Below are positions 52,714 to 59,631 of a stretch of 64,000 nucleotides of DNA, in pieces; position 1 is the stretch's first letter, and the number at the start of each line of letters is the position of its first letter. The translations under genes were made by a program, and so were the position numbers. Under the pieces are notes generated by a model, which saw only the letters and a list, made by a program, of their open reading frames with translations, was not told where the DNA came from and did not search any database. This DNA comes from Verrucomicrobium sp. GAS474 (lineage in GTDB: Bacteria; Verrucomicrobiota; Verrucomicrobiia; Methylacidiphilales; GAS474). The stretch lies in contig NZ_LT629781.1 of NCBI RefSeq assembly GCF_900105685.1, forward strand, positions 806,001 through 870,000, given 5' to 3'.

Positions 52714-53007
52714 GGGGTCGCGAAGGGGGGCGGTGAATGCTCCTTCGGGACCGGGCAGAGACCCTGTACAGCTGGAGGCGATCCGCACGGGTTAGACGAC
52801 GCAAGAGGGGCTTCGCCCCTCCTGGACTTGCCTCCCGGCCCTGCAAGTTAGTTTCCCCTGAGGAACGAGTGTCGCTACCGCGACGGCAGTCCCCGTCTGA
52901 TAGGCCTGAACTGTTCTGGCCGCACCGCATTAGGCCGTCCGCTTCGGGTAGAGCGCGTCCGCTAGTTCCCCTGTCCGCTTGGGAGGAGCGACGCGTCCGA
53001 GTGCGGG
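52711..53007 (+). repeat. Dispersed ~297-bp repeat, copy A
   Basis: This fills the gap between the chemoreceptor and the glycosyltransferase-like gene. It starts with TAAGGGGTCGCGAAGG and ends near GCGTCCGAGTGCGGG; copy B (55878-56175) is the same element inverted. Hairpins are GAGGGGC-TTC-GCCCCTC (52805-52821) and GTCGC-TACC-GCGAC (52871-52884). The ends are nearly identical between copies, while inner blocks are rearranged. No open frame in it looks coding. Confidence 0.8.
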
Positions 53008-53069
53008 CGGAACCCAAGCGATACGCTCCGTCCTTGTCACCCGCCTCGTCTCCCCCTTATCCTCCCGGC

Positions 53070-54824
53070 ATGATTTCCGCCGACGGCCATCGCCGGGGCG
53101 CCTGGGGCGCGTTCTTCCTCTTTGCCCTTCTTCCCCTCCTCTTCGCCCTCTACACGGGGAATGTCTGGGAGGATTACTACATCACCTACCGCAGCAGCCA
53201 GAACCTGGCGACCGGCCACGGCCTCGTCTTCCAGCAGGGGGAGCGGGTCCAGACCTTCACCTCGCCCCTCGGCGTCCTCCTTCCCGCGCTCTGCAGCGTC
53301 GTGACGGGGACGACCCACGATGACGCCGCCCTCTGGCTCTTCCGCCTGATCTCGGCCTCGGCGCTCGGCGTCGCGGGGGTCTTCCTCTACCGGATGCTCC
53401 GCCATCACGGCGTCCCGCGCGTCCCCCTCTGGATCGGCCTCCTCCTCGTCGCCCTCGACGCGAAGACGGCGGCCTTCGACACGAACGGGATGGAAAACGG
53501 CTTCCTCCTCGCCTTCCTCCTCTTCTCCTGCTGGGCGCTGACCGTCCCCGCCCGCAGCGGCCGCCCGTGGCTCTGGATCGGCCTCTCGTGGGCCGGGATC
53601 ATGTGGAGCCGTCCCGACGGCTTCATCTACGGCGGCGCCCCGGCAGCGGCGGTCCTCCTCTTCGGCAGCGGGATCGCGGCGGGGCGGGCGGGCGGGCGGC
53701 TCTGGCTCCTCCGGCAATACGCCCTCGCCCTCGGCCTCGCCGTGGCGATCTACCTGCCGTGGTTCATCGGCTCGTGGGCCTACTACGGGACCCCCGTCTC
53801 GAACACCATCGCGGCGAAGGGAGTCAACCTCCACTGGTCGTTCCTCGAAAAACTGGCGGGCAAGCATGAGGCGACTCCCGTCGCCGTCGAGGCCCCGGCC
53901 CCAGCCCCCGCCCCCGCTCTTTCCGTCCCCGCCTCGACCTCCGCACCGGTCTCCTCCCCGACGATGGCCCCCACCGGCGGGCCCGAGGCCCCCGCCCACC
54001 GCTCCTTCCTCCAGCTCGCCCACCTGAACCGGCTCCACTTCGACGCCCTCGGCCTCATCTACGCCCCGATCTACGTCCAGGCGGGAGGCTGGCCCGAGGC
54101 AGCGCGGTGCTGGGCGTGGGCCCTCGTCATCCTCGGCGGGCTGCCGCTGGTCCTCCCCGGGATGGCGCGGACGACGCGGGCGGCGGCGGCGGCCTTCCTC
54201 ATCGTCGCGGCCTACTACTGCTACATGCCCCACGCCTCGCCGTGGTACCTCCCGACGGGGGCGTGGCTCGGCTACCTCTCGCTCCTCCTCGGCGTGATCG
54301 ACCTCTACTACCGGACGGGGCTGACCCGCCGCCTCACGTGGTGCGCGGCGGCTGCCGTCGGCATCGGCGCGCAGCTCTTCCTCTTCGCCGCCGCCAGCGC
54401 CCAGCTCCGCGTGCAGCAGCACGCCATCGAGCTCGGCGTCCGCACGCCGATCGGCCATTGGCTGAAGGAGAACGCGCAGTCGCCGTCGGAGACCGTCTTC
54501 CTCGAGCCCCTCGGCTACATCGGCTACTATTCCCAGCTGAAGATGGTCGACTTCCCCGGCCTCTCCGCCCCGGAGGTCGTCGCCCTCCGCCGCCGCCTCC
54601 ACACGGACAACTGGGCCGTCCTCATCGGGGCGCTGAAGCCGACGTGGCTCGTCCTCCGGCCCGCCGAGGTGACGATGCTCAACGGCGACGATGCCGCCCT
54701 CCTCCCCGCCTACCATGCGGTGAAGACCTTCGACGCCGGGGCCGAGATCGCCGCCGCCCGGATCTACGGGAAGGGCTACCTCGAGTGCGACCAGACGTTC
54801 ATCGTCTTCCGGAGGAATGACTAA
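53070..54824 (+). CDS. GT-C-type membrane glycosyltransferase-like protein
   Basis: A 584-residue membrane protein with about eleven hydrophobic segments. The first outer loop contains WEDYYITYRSSQNLATGHGL followed by GERVQTFTSPLG, the pattern of lipid-linked-sugar glycosyltransferases of the AftB/GT-C sort, where the acidic pair is catalytic. A Pro/Ala/Ser-rich loop at ~285-325 interrupts the membrane part, and a soluble domain follows the last helix (~460-584). It probably transfers a sugar from a polyprenyl donor outside the membrane. The start was placed at the ATG at 53070, beyond repeat A. The stop overlaps the acyltransferase start by 8 bp. Confidence 0.72.
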   Translation: MISADGHRRGAWGAFFLFALLPLLFALYTGNVWEDYYITYRSSQNLATGHGLVFQQGERVQTFTSPLGVLLPALCSVVTGTTHDDAALWLFRLISASALGVAGVFLYRMLRHHGVPRVPLWIGLLLVALDAKTAAFDTNGMENGFLLAFLLFSCWALTVPARSGRPWLWIGLSWAGIMWSRPDGFIYGGAPAAAVLLFGSGIAAGRAGGRLWLLRQYALALGLAVAIYLPWFIGSWAYYGTPVSNTIAAKGVNLHWSFLEKLAGKHEATPVAVEAPAPAPAPALSVPASTSAPVSSPTMAPTGGPEAPAHRSFLQLAHLNRLHFDALGLIYAPIYVQAGGWPEAARCWAWALVILGGLPLVLPGMARTTRAAAAAFLIVAAYYCYMPHASPWYLPTGAWLGYLSLLLGVIDLYYRTGLTRRLTWCAAAAVGIGAQLFLFAAASAQLRVQQHAIELGVRTPIGHWLKENAQSPSETVFLEPLGYIGYYSQLKMVDFPGLSAPEVVALRRRLHTDNWAVLIGALKPTWLVLRPAEVTMLNGDDAALLPAYHAVKTFDAGAEIAAARIYGKGYLECDQTFIVFRRND

Positions 54825-55896
54825 GCCTCCGCTCCAGCACCCCGGCGACCCTCACTCGCTCCCGCTCCCCCGCCTCGCCTCGATCGACCTCCTGCGGGCC
54901 GTGGCGGTGCTGATGGTGGCGACGGCCCACTTCGGCCGCGCCTTCTCGGCGGGGACGGCCCAGTTCTGCGCCGATTACGGGAAGCTCGGCGTCGAGGTCT
55001 TCTTCGTCATCTCGGGCTACGTCATCCCCTACAGCCTCGCCCGGAGCGGCTATTCCCTCGGCCCCGGGAACTTCGGCCCGCTGCAGGTCTTCGCCGCGAA
55101 GCGGTTCCTCCGCATCCATCCGCCGTACCTCGCCGCCCTCGCGCTCACGCTCGCGATCACATGGCCGTGGCGGCATGCCCTCGGCCTGCCCCAGGTCGAC
55201 ACGTGGGGGAGCCTGGCGCAGAGCGCCGCCTACCTCCACTTCCCGTCGGACAACCCGGTCTTCTGGTCGCTCCTCGTCGAGCTCGAATATTACGCGCTGA
55301 TCGCCTTCATCTTCCCCCTCCTCGCCCACCGGCGGCTCGCCGTCGGGATGGCGACCTTCGGGGCGCTCCTCCTCCTCGCCCGCGTCGCGGGGGAACCGGG
55401 CGATGCGTTCCACCTGCCGCAATACCTTCCCCGTTTCGCGGTCGGCTTCGCCGTCTTTTGCTTCACCGAGGGGCGGATCGGCTGGCGGCGGCTCGCCCTC
55501 CTCCTCGCCGGGCTCTGGCTCTGGGACCGGAGCGGGCCGGAGGCGACGGCGGCCCTCCTCACCGGCCTCGCCATCGCGGCCTTCGCGAAGTGCGGCACGT
55601 GGCACCGGGAAGACCATCTCCCGCCCGTCCTCGCCCCCCTCCTCTTCATCGGGGCGATCTCCTATTCGTTCTTCCTCGTCCACCTTCCGGTGGGGGGAAA
55701 GATCCTCATCGCCCTCCGCTTCCTCCTCGGCCCCGGCGAGGCATGGGGCTTCCCCGTCTTCCTCGCCGCGCTGGCCGGCGCGACGGGGATGGCGTTCGTC
55801 TTCTACCGCCTGGTCGAAGCGCCTTGCCACCGGCTGGCGGGGAGGATGGGGACACAAAAAGAGACGCCCTCGGCTCCCCCGCACTCGGACGCGTGA
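54817..55896 (+). CDS. Acyltransferase 3 (OafA/NodX-like) membrane protein
   Basis: A 359-residue integral membrane protein of the acyltransferase-3 family. It opens with SIDLLRAVAVLMVATAHF, which holds the catalytic His, then GKLGVEVFFVISGYVIP and FLRIHPPYLAAL; ten helices follow. It O-acylates sugars of lipopolysaccharide, exopolysaccharide or other glycans. The 8-bp overlap with the glycosyltransferase-like gene suggests both act on one surface glycan. Its last six codons and stop lie inside inverted repeat B, so its C-terminus was set by the repeat. Confidence 0.85.
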   Translation: MTKPPLQHPGDPHSLPLPRLASIDLLRAVAVLMVATAHFGRAFSAGTAQFCADYGKLGVEVFFVISGYVIPYSLARSGYSLGPGNFGPLQVFAAKRFLRIHPPYLAALALTLAITWPWRHALGLPQVDTWGSLAQSAAYLHFPSDNPVFWSLLVELEYYALIAFIFPLLAHRRLAVGMATFGALLLLARVAGEPGDAFHLPQYLPRFAVGFAVFCFTEGRIGWRRLALLLAGLWLWDRSGPEATAALLTGLAIAAFAKCGTWHREDHLPPVLAPLLFIGAISYSFFLVHLPVGGKILIALRFLLGPGEAWGFPVFLAALAGATGMAFVFYRLVEAPCHRLAGRMGTQKETPSAPPHSDA

Positions 55897-56175
55897 TTCC
55901 TCCCAAGCGGACAAGGGATCTAGCGGACCCGTTCTACCTGGAAAACTTGGCCCGATCGGTAGCGCGCCATCCAAGTTCAGGCCTATCAGACGGGGAGGTC
56001 CAGGAGGGGCAGAATGCCGTCGCGTTAGCGACACTCGTTTCTTAGGGGAGATTAACTGGCATGGCCGGGAGGCAAGCCCCTCTTGCGTCTTAAAACACGT
56101 GCGGATGGCCTCCAGCTGTACAGGGTGTGTACCCGGTCCCGAAGGAGCACCCACCGCTCCCTTCGCGACCCCTTA
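55878..56175 (-). repeat. Dispersed ~297-bp repeat, copy B (inverted relative to A)
   Basis: Read on the minus strand it starts TAAGGGGTCGCGAAGG (56175 downward), contains GTACAGCTGGAGG (56121-56109) and the hairpin GTCGC-GTTA-GCGAC (plus-strand 56019-56032), and ends GTCCGAGTGCGGG. The TAA is the stop codon of the minus-strand gene at 56173-56532. The block CCCCTCCTGGA stands after the GTCGC hairpin here but before it in copy A. Confidence 0.8.
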
Positions 56176-56532
56176 TCCGCGACGCCACGCCAGCCACGCG
56201 ACCCATCCGAGCGCACCCACGCCGATAACGAGCCCCGCGAGCGCGAGGAAGAGAAGCCGTCGGACCGTCCGGTCGGTCCGGCGCTGATGCTCCCGCAATT
56301 CGAGCACCATCTTGTGCAGGTGCTGATGGTCTTCCCGCAGCTCGGCGATCGTCGCGATGGCGTGGTCGAGGCGGTCCTTGCGCGGATGGCCGCCCGTCAA
56401 TTTCTGGACCGCCTTGTCGATCAGCGTCTCGACGAGGATCGGAATGGCGGCGGTGATCGACGGTTCGAGTTTCTCGAGGATCGGCCCGAGTTGGCCGACG
56501 GAGACGAGGATCGATTTCAAGGTGCGGTTCAT
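56173..56532 (-). CDS. Short coiled-coil protein with C-terminal membrane anchor
   Basis: A 119-residue protein. Residues ~1-45 form an amphipathic region (SILVSVGQLGPILEKLEP), ~50-90 a charged coiled coil rich in His, Arg and Glu, and ~93-115 one membrane helix (LLFLALAGLVIGVGALGWVAW). I recognise no family. It is the last gene of the run that begins with metR, and its TAA stop is the first codon of repeat B. Confidence 0.6.
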   Translation of the reverse strand: MNRTLKSILVSVGQLGPILEKLEPSITAAIPILVETLIDKAVQKLTGGHPRKDRLDHAIATIAELREDHQHLHKMVLELREHQRRTDRTVRRLLFLALAGLVIGVGALGWVAWLAWRRG

Positions 56533-56556
56533 GGGCGGGAGGGGCAGGGCGGGGGG

Positions 56557-57012
56557 TTAAAGGAGGTCGAGGTAATCGAGGACTTCGGGGACGCCGTGGC
56601 TGAGGAGGCGGGAGGGGATGCGGTAGCCGTCGGGAAGGAAATCGGCGACGCCCCGTTCGAGCAATTTCTGGAACCAGGGCCGGGAGGCCTCGACCCGCTC
56701 GACGAAGAGCCGGACGGCGGGGCGGTCGTGTCGGTCGATCCGGTAGTCGAGCGTCACCGTCACCGGGCGGGTCTCCCCCTCCAGCTCGATTTCGAGCGTG
56801 ACCCGGCGGCGGTCGGCGGCGAGCTTCCGCACCTCGAGCCGGGTCAGCGTCGCGCCGTAGGGGACGATGCCCCCGAAGGAATGGGGGAAGGGCCAGCCGA
56901 GCGGGAGGGGGCTGCCGTGGTTAACGACGTGGAGGGAGGCCTTGTCGAGGACCAGCCACTTCAGCAGATCGCGGCCGTGGGTGCGGAGCCAATCGGACAT
57001 AAGCACGGACAT
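56557..57012 (-). CDS. Hypothetical cytoplasmic protein
   Basis: A 151-residue protein without membrane segments. It has mostly beta-strand character in the centre (VTLEIELEGETRPVTVTLDYRI) and a C-terminal helical part ending GVPEVLDYLDLL. I recognise no family. It is 24 bp after the DedA-rhodanese gene and 24 bp before the next small gene, so it probably belongs to the same transcript. An internal ATG four codons in is an alternative start. Confidence 0.55.
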   Translation of the reverse strand: MSVLMSDWLRTHGRDLLKWLVLDKASLHVVNHGSPLPLGWPFPHSFGGIVPYGATLTRLEVRKLAADRRRVTLEIELEGETRPVTVTLDYRIDRHDRPAVRLFVERVEASRPWFQKLLERGVADFLPDGYRIPSRLLSHGVPEVLDYLDLL

Positions 57013-57036
57013 GGGGTCAATCTAACGCCGAATCGC

Positions 57037-58023
57037 TCAGACCGAAAGGGCGGCGGCGTTATCGGCTGCTTCCGCCTCGGCCCGCCACGGCTCGGTCGGC
57101 CACCCTTGCGCCCGCCAGGCGTCGATCCCGCCGAGGAGGGGCCGGGCCTCCCTCGCGCCCTGCGTGGTGAGGTAGTCGGCCATCGCGACGGCGGTCTGGT
57201 CCTCGGGACAGTCGCAGTAGACGACGAGGGGTTTGTCGAGGGGCAATGCGGCGAGGCGGGAGGGGAGCCGCACGTAGGGGATCCAGACGGCGGCCGGGAT
57301 CAGGACCGACTCGGCGGTCATCGTCGTCGCGTCGCGGGCGTCGAGGACGGTGATCGGCTCGCCCCGGTCGAGGCGGGCCTTGAGGTCGGCGACGGCGATC
57401 CCCTTCGCGCGGCCCCGGTTCAGTTCCGCCACGTAGCGCCGCCGGTTCCGGTAACGCCAGGCCAGGACCCCGGCGATCACCGCGGCGCAGGCCCACGGCC
57501 AATCGCCCTTCAGGCGGGCGGCGTGGGTGACGATGATCGAGAGCGCCTGCTCGATGTACGACCCGGCGACGAGGGGAAGCATCGCCCAGATCAGCGCCCC
57601 GAGCGCGTCGTAGAAGAGGAAGCGTCCCCACGGGATGCGGGAGAGCCCGGCCATCGGCGGCGTCAGCGAGCTGAGGCCGGGGATGAACTTCGCGAAGACG
57701 AGCATCTTCGTCCCATGGTTGGAGAAGATCACCTTCGTCTTGCTGATGCAGGTATCGGGCTTCCACGAGATGCGGCACATCAGGTTCAGCACCGTCGCCC
57801 CCTTCGCCCGGCCGATGGCGTACCAGATCACGTCGGCGAGGACGGCGGCGCCGACCGCCGTCAGGAGGCTGGCCCAGAGATTGAGCTCGTGCGAGGCGAT
57901 CAGCGCCCCGGCGGCGACGAGGAGGGGGAGCGCCGGGATCGGCAGGCCGATCTGCTCCGCGAAGACGCAGGCGAAGATGCCGTAGTAACCGAGGTTCCAC
58001 CAAGAGTGCGTCGCCGATTCCAT
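57037..58023 (-). CDS. DedA-family membrane protein fused to a rhodanese domain
   Basis: A 328-residue protein. Residues ~10-170 are a DedA/VTT domain with FAEQIGLPIPALPLL, a re-entrant part, and KFIPGLSSLTPPMAGLSRIPW, features tied to polyprenyl-phosphate or lipid flipping. Residues ~205-310 are a rhodanese-like domain (ITVLDARD; active loop starting at the Cys in VVYCDCPEDQTA; LLGGIDAWRAQGWP). Such fusions occur in several phyla; the link between sulfur transfer or redox and lipid transport is not understood. It lies 27 bp after the ydcF-like gene. Confidence 0.88.
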   Translation of the reverse strand: MESATHSWWNLGYYGIFACVFAEQIGLPIPALPLLVAAGALIASHELNLWASLLTAVGAAVLADVIWYAIGRAKGATVLNLMCRISWKPDTCISKTKVIFSNHGTKMLVFAKFIPGLSSLTPPMAGLSRIPWGRFLFYDALGALIWAMLPLVAGSYIEQALSIIVTHAARLKGDWPWACAAVIAGVLAWRYRNRRRYVAELNRGRAKGIAVADLKARLDRGEPITVLDARDATTMTAESVLIPAAVWIPYVRLPSRLAALPLDKPLVVYCDCPEDQTAVAMADYLTTQGAREARPLLGGIDAWRAQGWPTEPWRAEAEAADNAAALSV

Positions 58024-58050
58024 GGCCGCGACGATACGGCCGATCGCCGC

Positions 58051-58620
58051 TCAGGGCAAGGGCCGGAAACGGTAGGCCGCCCAGCCGCCCACCTCGCGGG
58101 CGACGGCCCGGAAGTCGCCCCAGCGGACGCAGAAGGCCGGGGCGGAGAAGACCGGAGCGACGCCGAAGCGTCCCAGGGCGAGGCGGACGCGGGAGAGGTG
58201 AAAATATTCGGTGACGACGACGACACCCCGCAAATCGCGGTCCCGGAGGAACGCCGCCGTGTTGCGGGCCGAATCCCACGTCGTCGCCCCGGCCGGATCG
58301 GGGACGATGCGGGCGAGCGGGAGGCCGTGGGCGGCGAGATAGGAGGCCATCCCCGCCGCCTCGCTCTGCCCGTGGATCTCCGAGGCCCCGCTGGCGAGCA
58401 CGACGGCACGGGGCTGCTCCGCCGCCGCGAGGAGCGCCCGGTCGAGCCGCGCCCGCTCGCGCAGCGTCAACGTCCCGTCCGCATTCACCCCGCCCGAGCC
58501 GAGGACCAGGATCACGTCGGCCGAACCCAGCCGCTCACGGGAACCATCCCACGCGAGGAGAGCCATCGCCGCGAGATAGAGCGCGCCCGCCCAGGCCGTG
58601 ATCCGCAATACACGTTTCAT
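58051..58620 (-). CDS. YdcF/DUF218-family protein
   Basis: A 189-residue protein with an N-terminal membrane segment (ITAWAGALYLAAMALLAW) and a DUF218 domain: ADVILVLGSGGV, RLDRALLAAA, VVLASGASEIHGQSEAAGMASYL and DPAGATTWDSARNTA, then VVVTEYFHLSRVRLAL. Relatives (YdcF, SanA, ElyC) act in envelope or peptidoglycan-precursor metabolism. It follows metR by 11 bp. The start is the ATG at 58620; the frame upstream is a shadow of metR. Confidence 0.85.
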   Translation of the reverse strand: MKRVLRITAWAGALYLAAMALLAWDGSRERLGSADVILVLGSGGVNADGTLTLRERARLDRALLAAAEQPRAVVLASGASEIHGQSEAAGMASYLAAHGLPLARIVPDPAGATTWDSARNTAAFLRDRDLRGVVVVTEYFHLSRVRLALGRFGVAPVFSAPAFCVRWGDFRAVAREVGGWAAYRFRPLP

Positions 58621-58631
58621 TGCTTTGAAGG

Positions 58632-59543
58632 CTAAAGCCCCTCGATCCCCTGCAACGTCGCAAAACTGATCTCCCGCATGATCCGCAGGAACTCCTCCAT
58701 GTAGGCGAGCTTCGCCCCCTCGAGGGTCGTCGCCGTGTAGAGGCGGCTCTGGAGGCCCGATTTGCCGATCTGTTTGCCGACGACGTACTTCTTGTCGAGG
58801 TAGGGCTGGATCGTCCACCCCGGCAGCGCCGCGACGCCCTGGCCGCTGGCGACGAGCTGGAGGATCGCGACGGTCAGCTCGGTCTTCCGCCGGACGGGAT
58901 CGACCTTCGCGGGGATCAGCACCTCGCGGACGAGGTCGAGGCGGTCGTCGGGGATCGGGTAGGTGACGAGGGTCTCGTTCTTGAAATCCTTCGCCGTGAG
59001 GTAGGGCTTCCGCGTGAGGGGGTGGTGCTTCCCGAGGATGGCGAGCATCTCGTAGCCGAAGAGGGGATGGAAGACGACGCCCTCGCGCTTCTGCGTGTGG
59101 GAGACGATGACGAGGTCGGCGCGGTTCTCGTTCAGGAGGCCGACGGGATCGGCGTGGAAGCCGGAGACGAGGTCCATCTCGACCTGCGGCCAATGCTCTC
59201 GGAAGGCGTCCATCGACGGCATCAGCCAGTCGAAGCACGAATGGCACTCGACGGCGATGCGGAGCCGCCCCGCCTGGCCCTGCGCGATCCGGGCGAGGTC
59301 GCGCTCGCCGTCGCGGACTCGCTTCGAGACGTCGTAGGCGAGCTCGACGAGGAGCCGCCCCGCGGCGGTGAGGCGGAGGGGATCGCTCTTCCGCTCGAAG
59401 ACCTCGACGCCGTAGTGGCTCTCCACCGCGCGGATCTGGTGCGAGGCGGCGGGCTGGGAAAGGTGGACCCGCCTCGCCGCCTTGGAGAGATTCCCCGTCT
59501 CGGCCAGGGCGATCAACGTGTGGAAGTGGCGCAGCTCGATCAT
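58632..59543 (-). CDS. metR: MetR-like LysR-family regulator
   Basis: A 303-residue LysR regulator. The N-terminal HTH (residues ~1-60) includes LSKAARRVHLSQPAASHQIRAVE. The effector domain has RLRIAVECHSCFDWLMP and WPQVEMDLVSG, which closely follow the MetR pattern. MetR activates methionine genes with homocysteine as co-effector. It is divergent from metE across 88 bp, and a T-N11-A box lies between them, so regulation of metE and of itself is likely. Four further genes follow on its own strand. Confidence 0.92.
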   Translation of the reverse strand: MIELRHFHTLIALAETGNLSKAARRVHLSQPAASHQIRAVESHYGVEVFERKSDPLRLTAAGRLLVELAYDVSKRVRDGERDLARIAQGQAGRLRIAVECHSCFDWLMPSMDAFREHWPQVEMDLVSGFHADPVGLLNENRADLVIVSHTQKREGVVFHPLFGYEMLAILGKHHPLTRKPYLTAKDFKNETLVTYPIPDDRLDLVREVLIPAKVDPVRRKTELTVAILQLVASGQGVAALPGWTIQPYLDKKYVVGKQIGKSGLQSRLYTATTLEGAKLAYMEEFLRIMREISFATLQGIEGL

Positions 59544-59555
59544 GGTCCCGCCATG

Positions 59556-59576
59556 ATCATAAGAATTTTGAATGAT
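59556..59576. promoter_or_regulatory. Putative MetR binding site (T-N11-A box)
   Basis: ATCAT-N11-ATGAT is a perfect 5-bp inverted repeat with an 11-bp centre, the classic LysR box. It lies 12 bp upstream of the metR start and 55 bp upstream of the metE start, so it can serve both divergent promoters. Confidence 0.6.
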
Positions 59577-59631
59577 GAAAGAAAAAACGATGCGTTAGGA
59601 GAATGATGAAGAGTTTGGGAGAGTGGAAGGC

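Noticed and set aside
53008-55877. An insertion sequence or composite transposon between the inverted repeats
   Set aside because: Neither enclosed gene resembles a transposase and no target-site duplication is visible, so I list only a repeat-bounded cassette.
59544-59631. A SAM or cobalamin riboswitch before metE
   Set aside because: The gap is only 88 bp and has no fitting stems; a LysR box explains control better.
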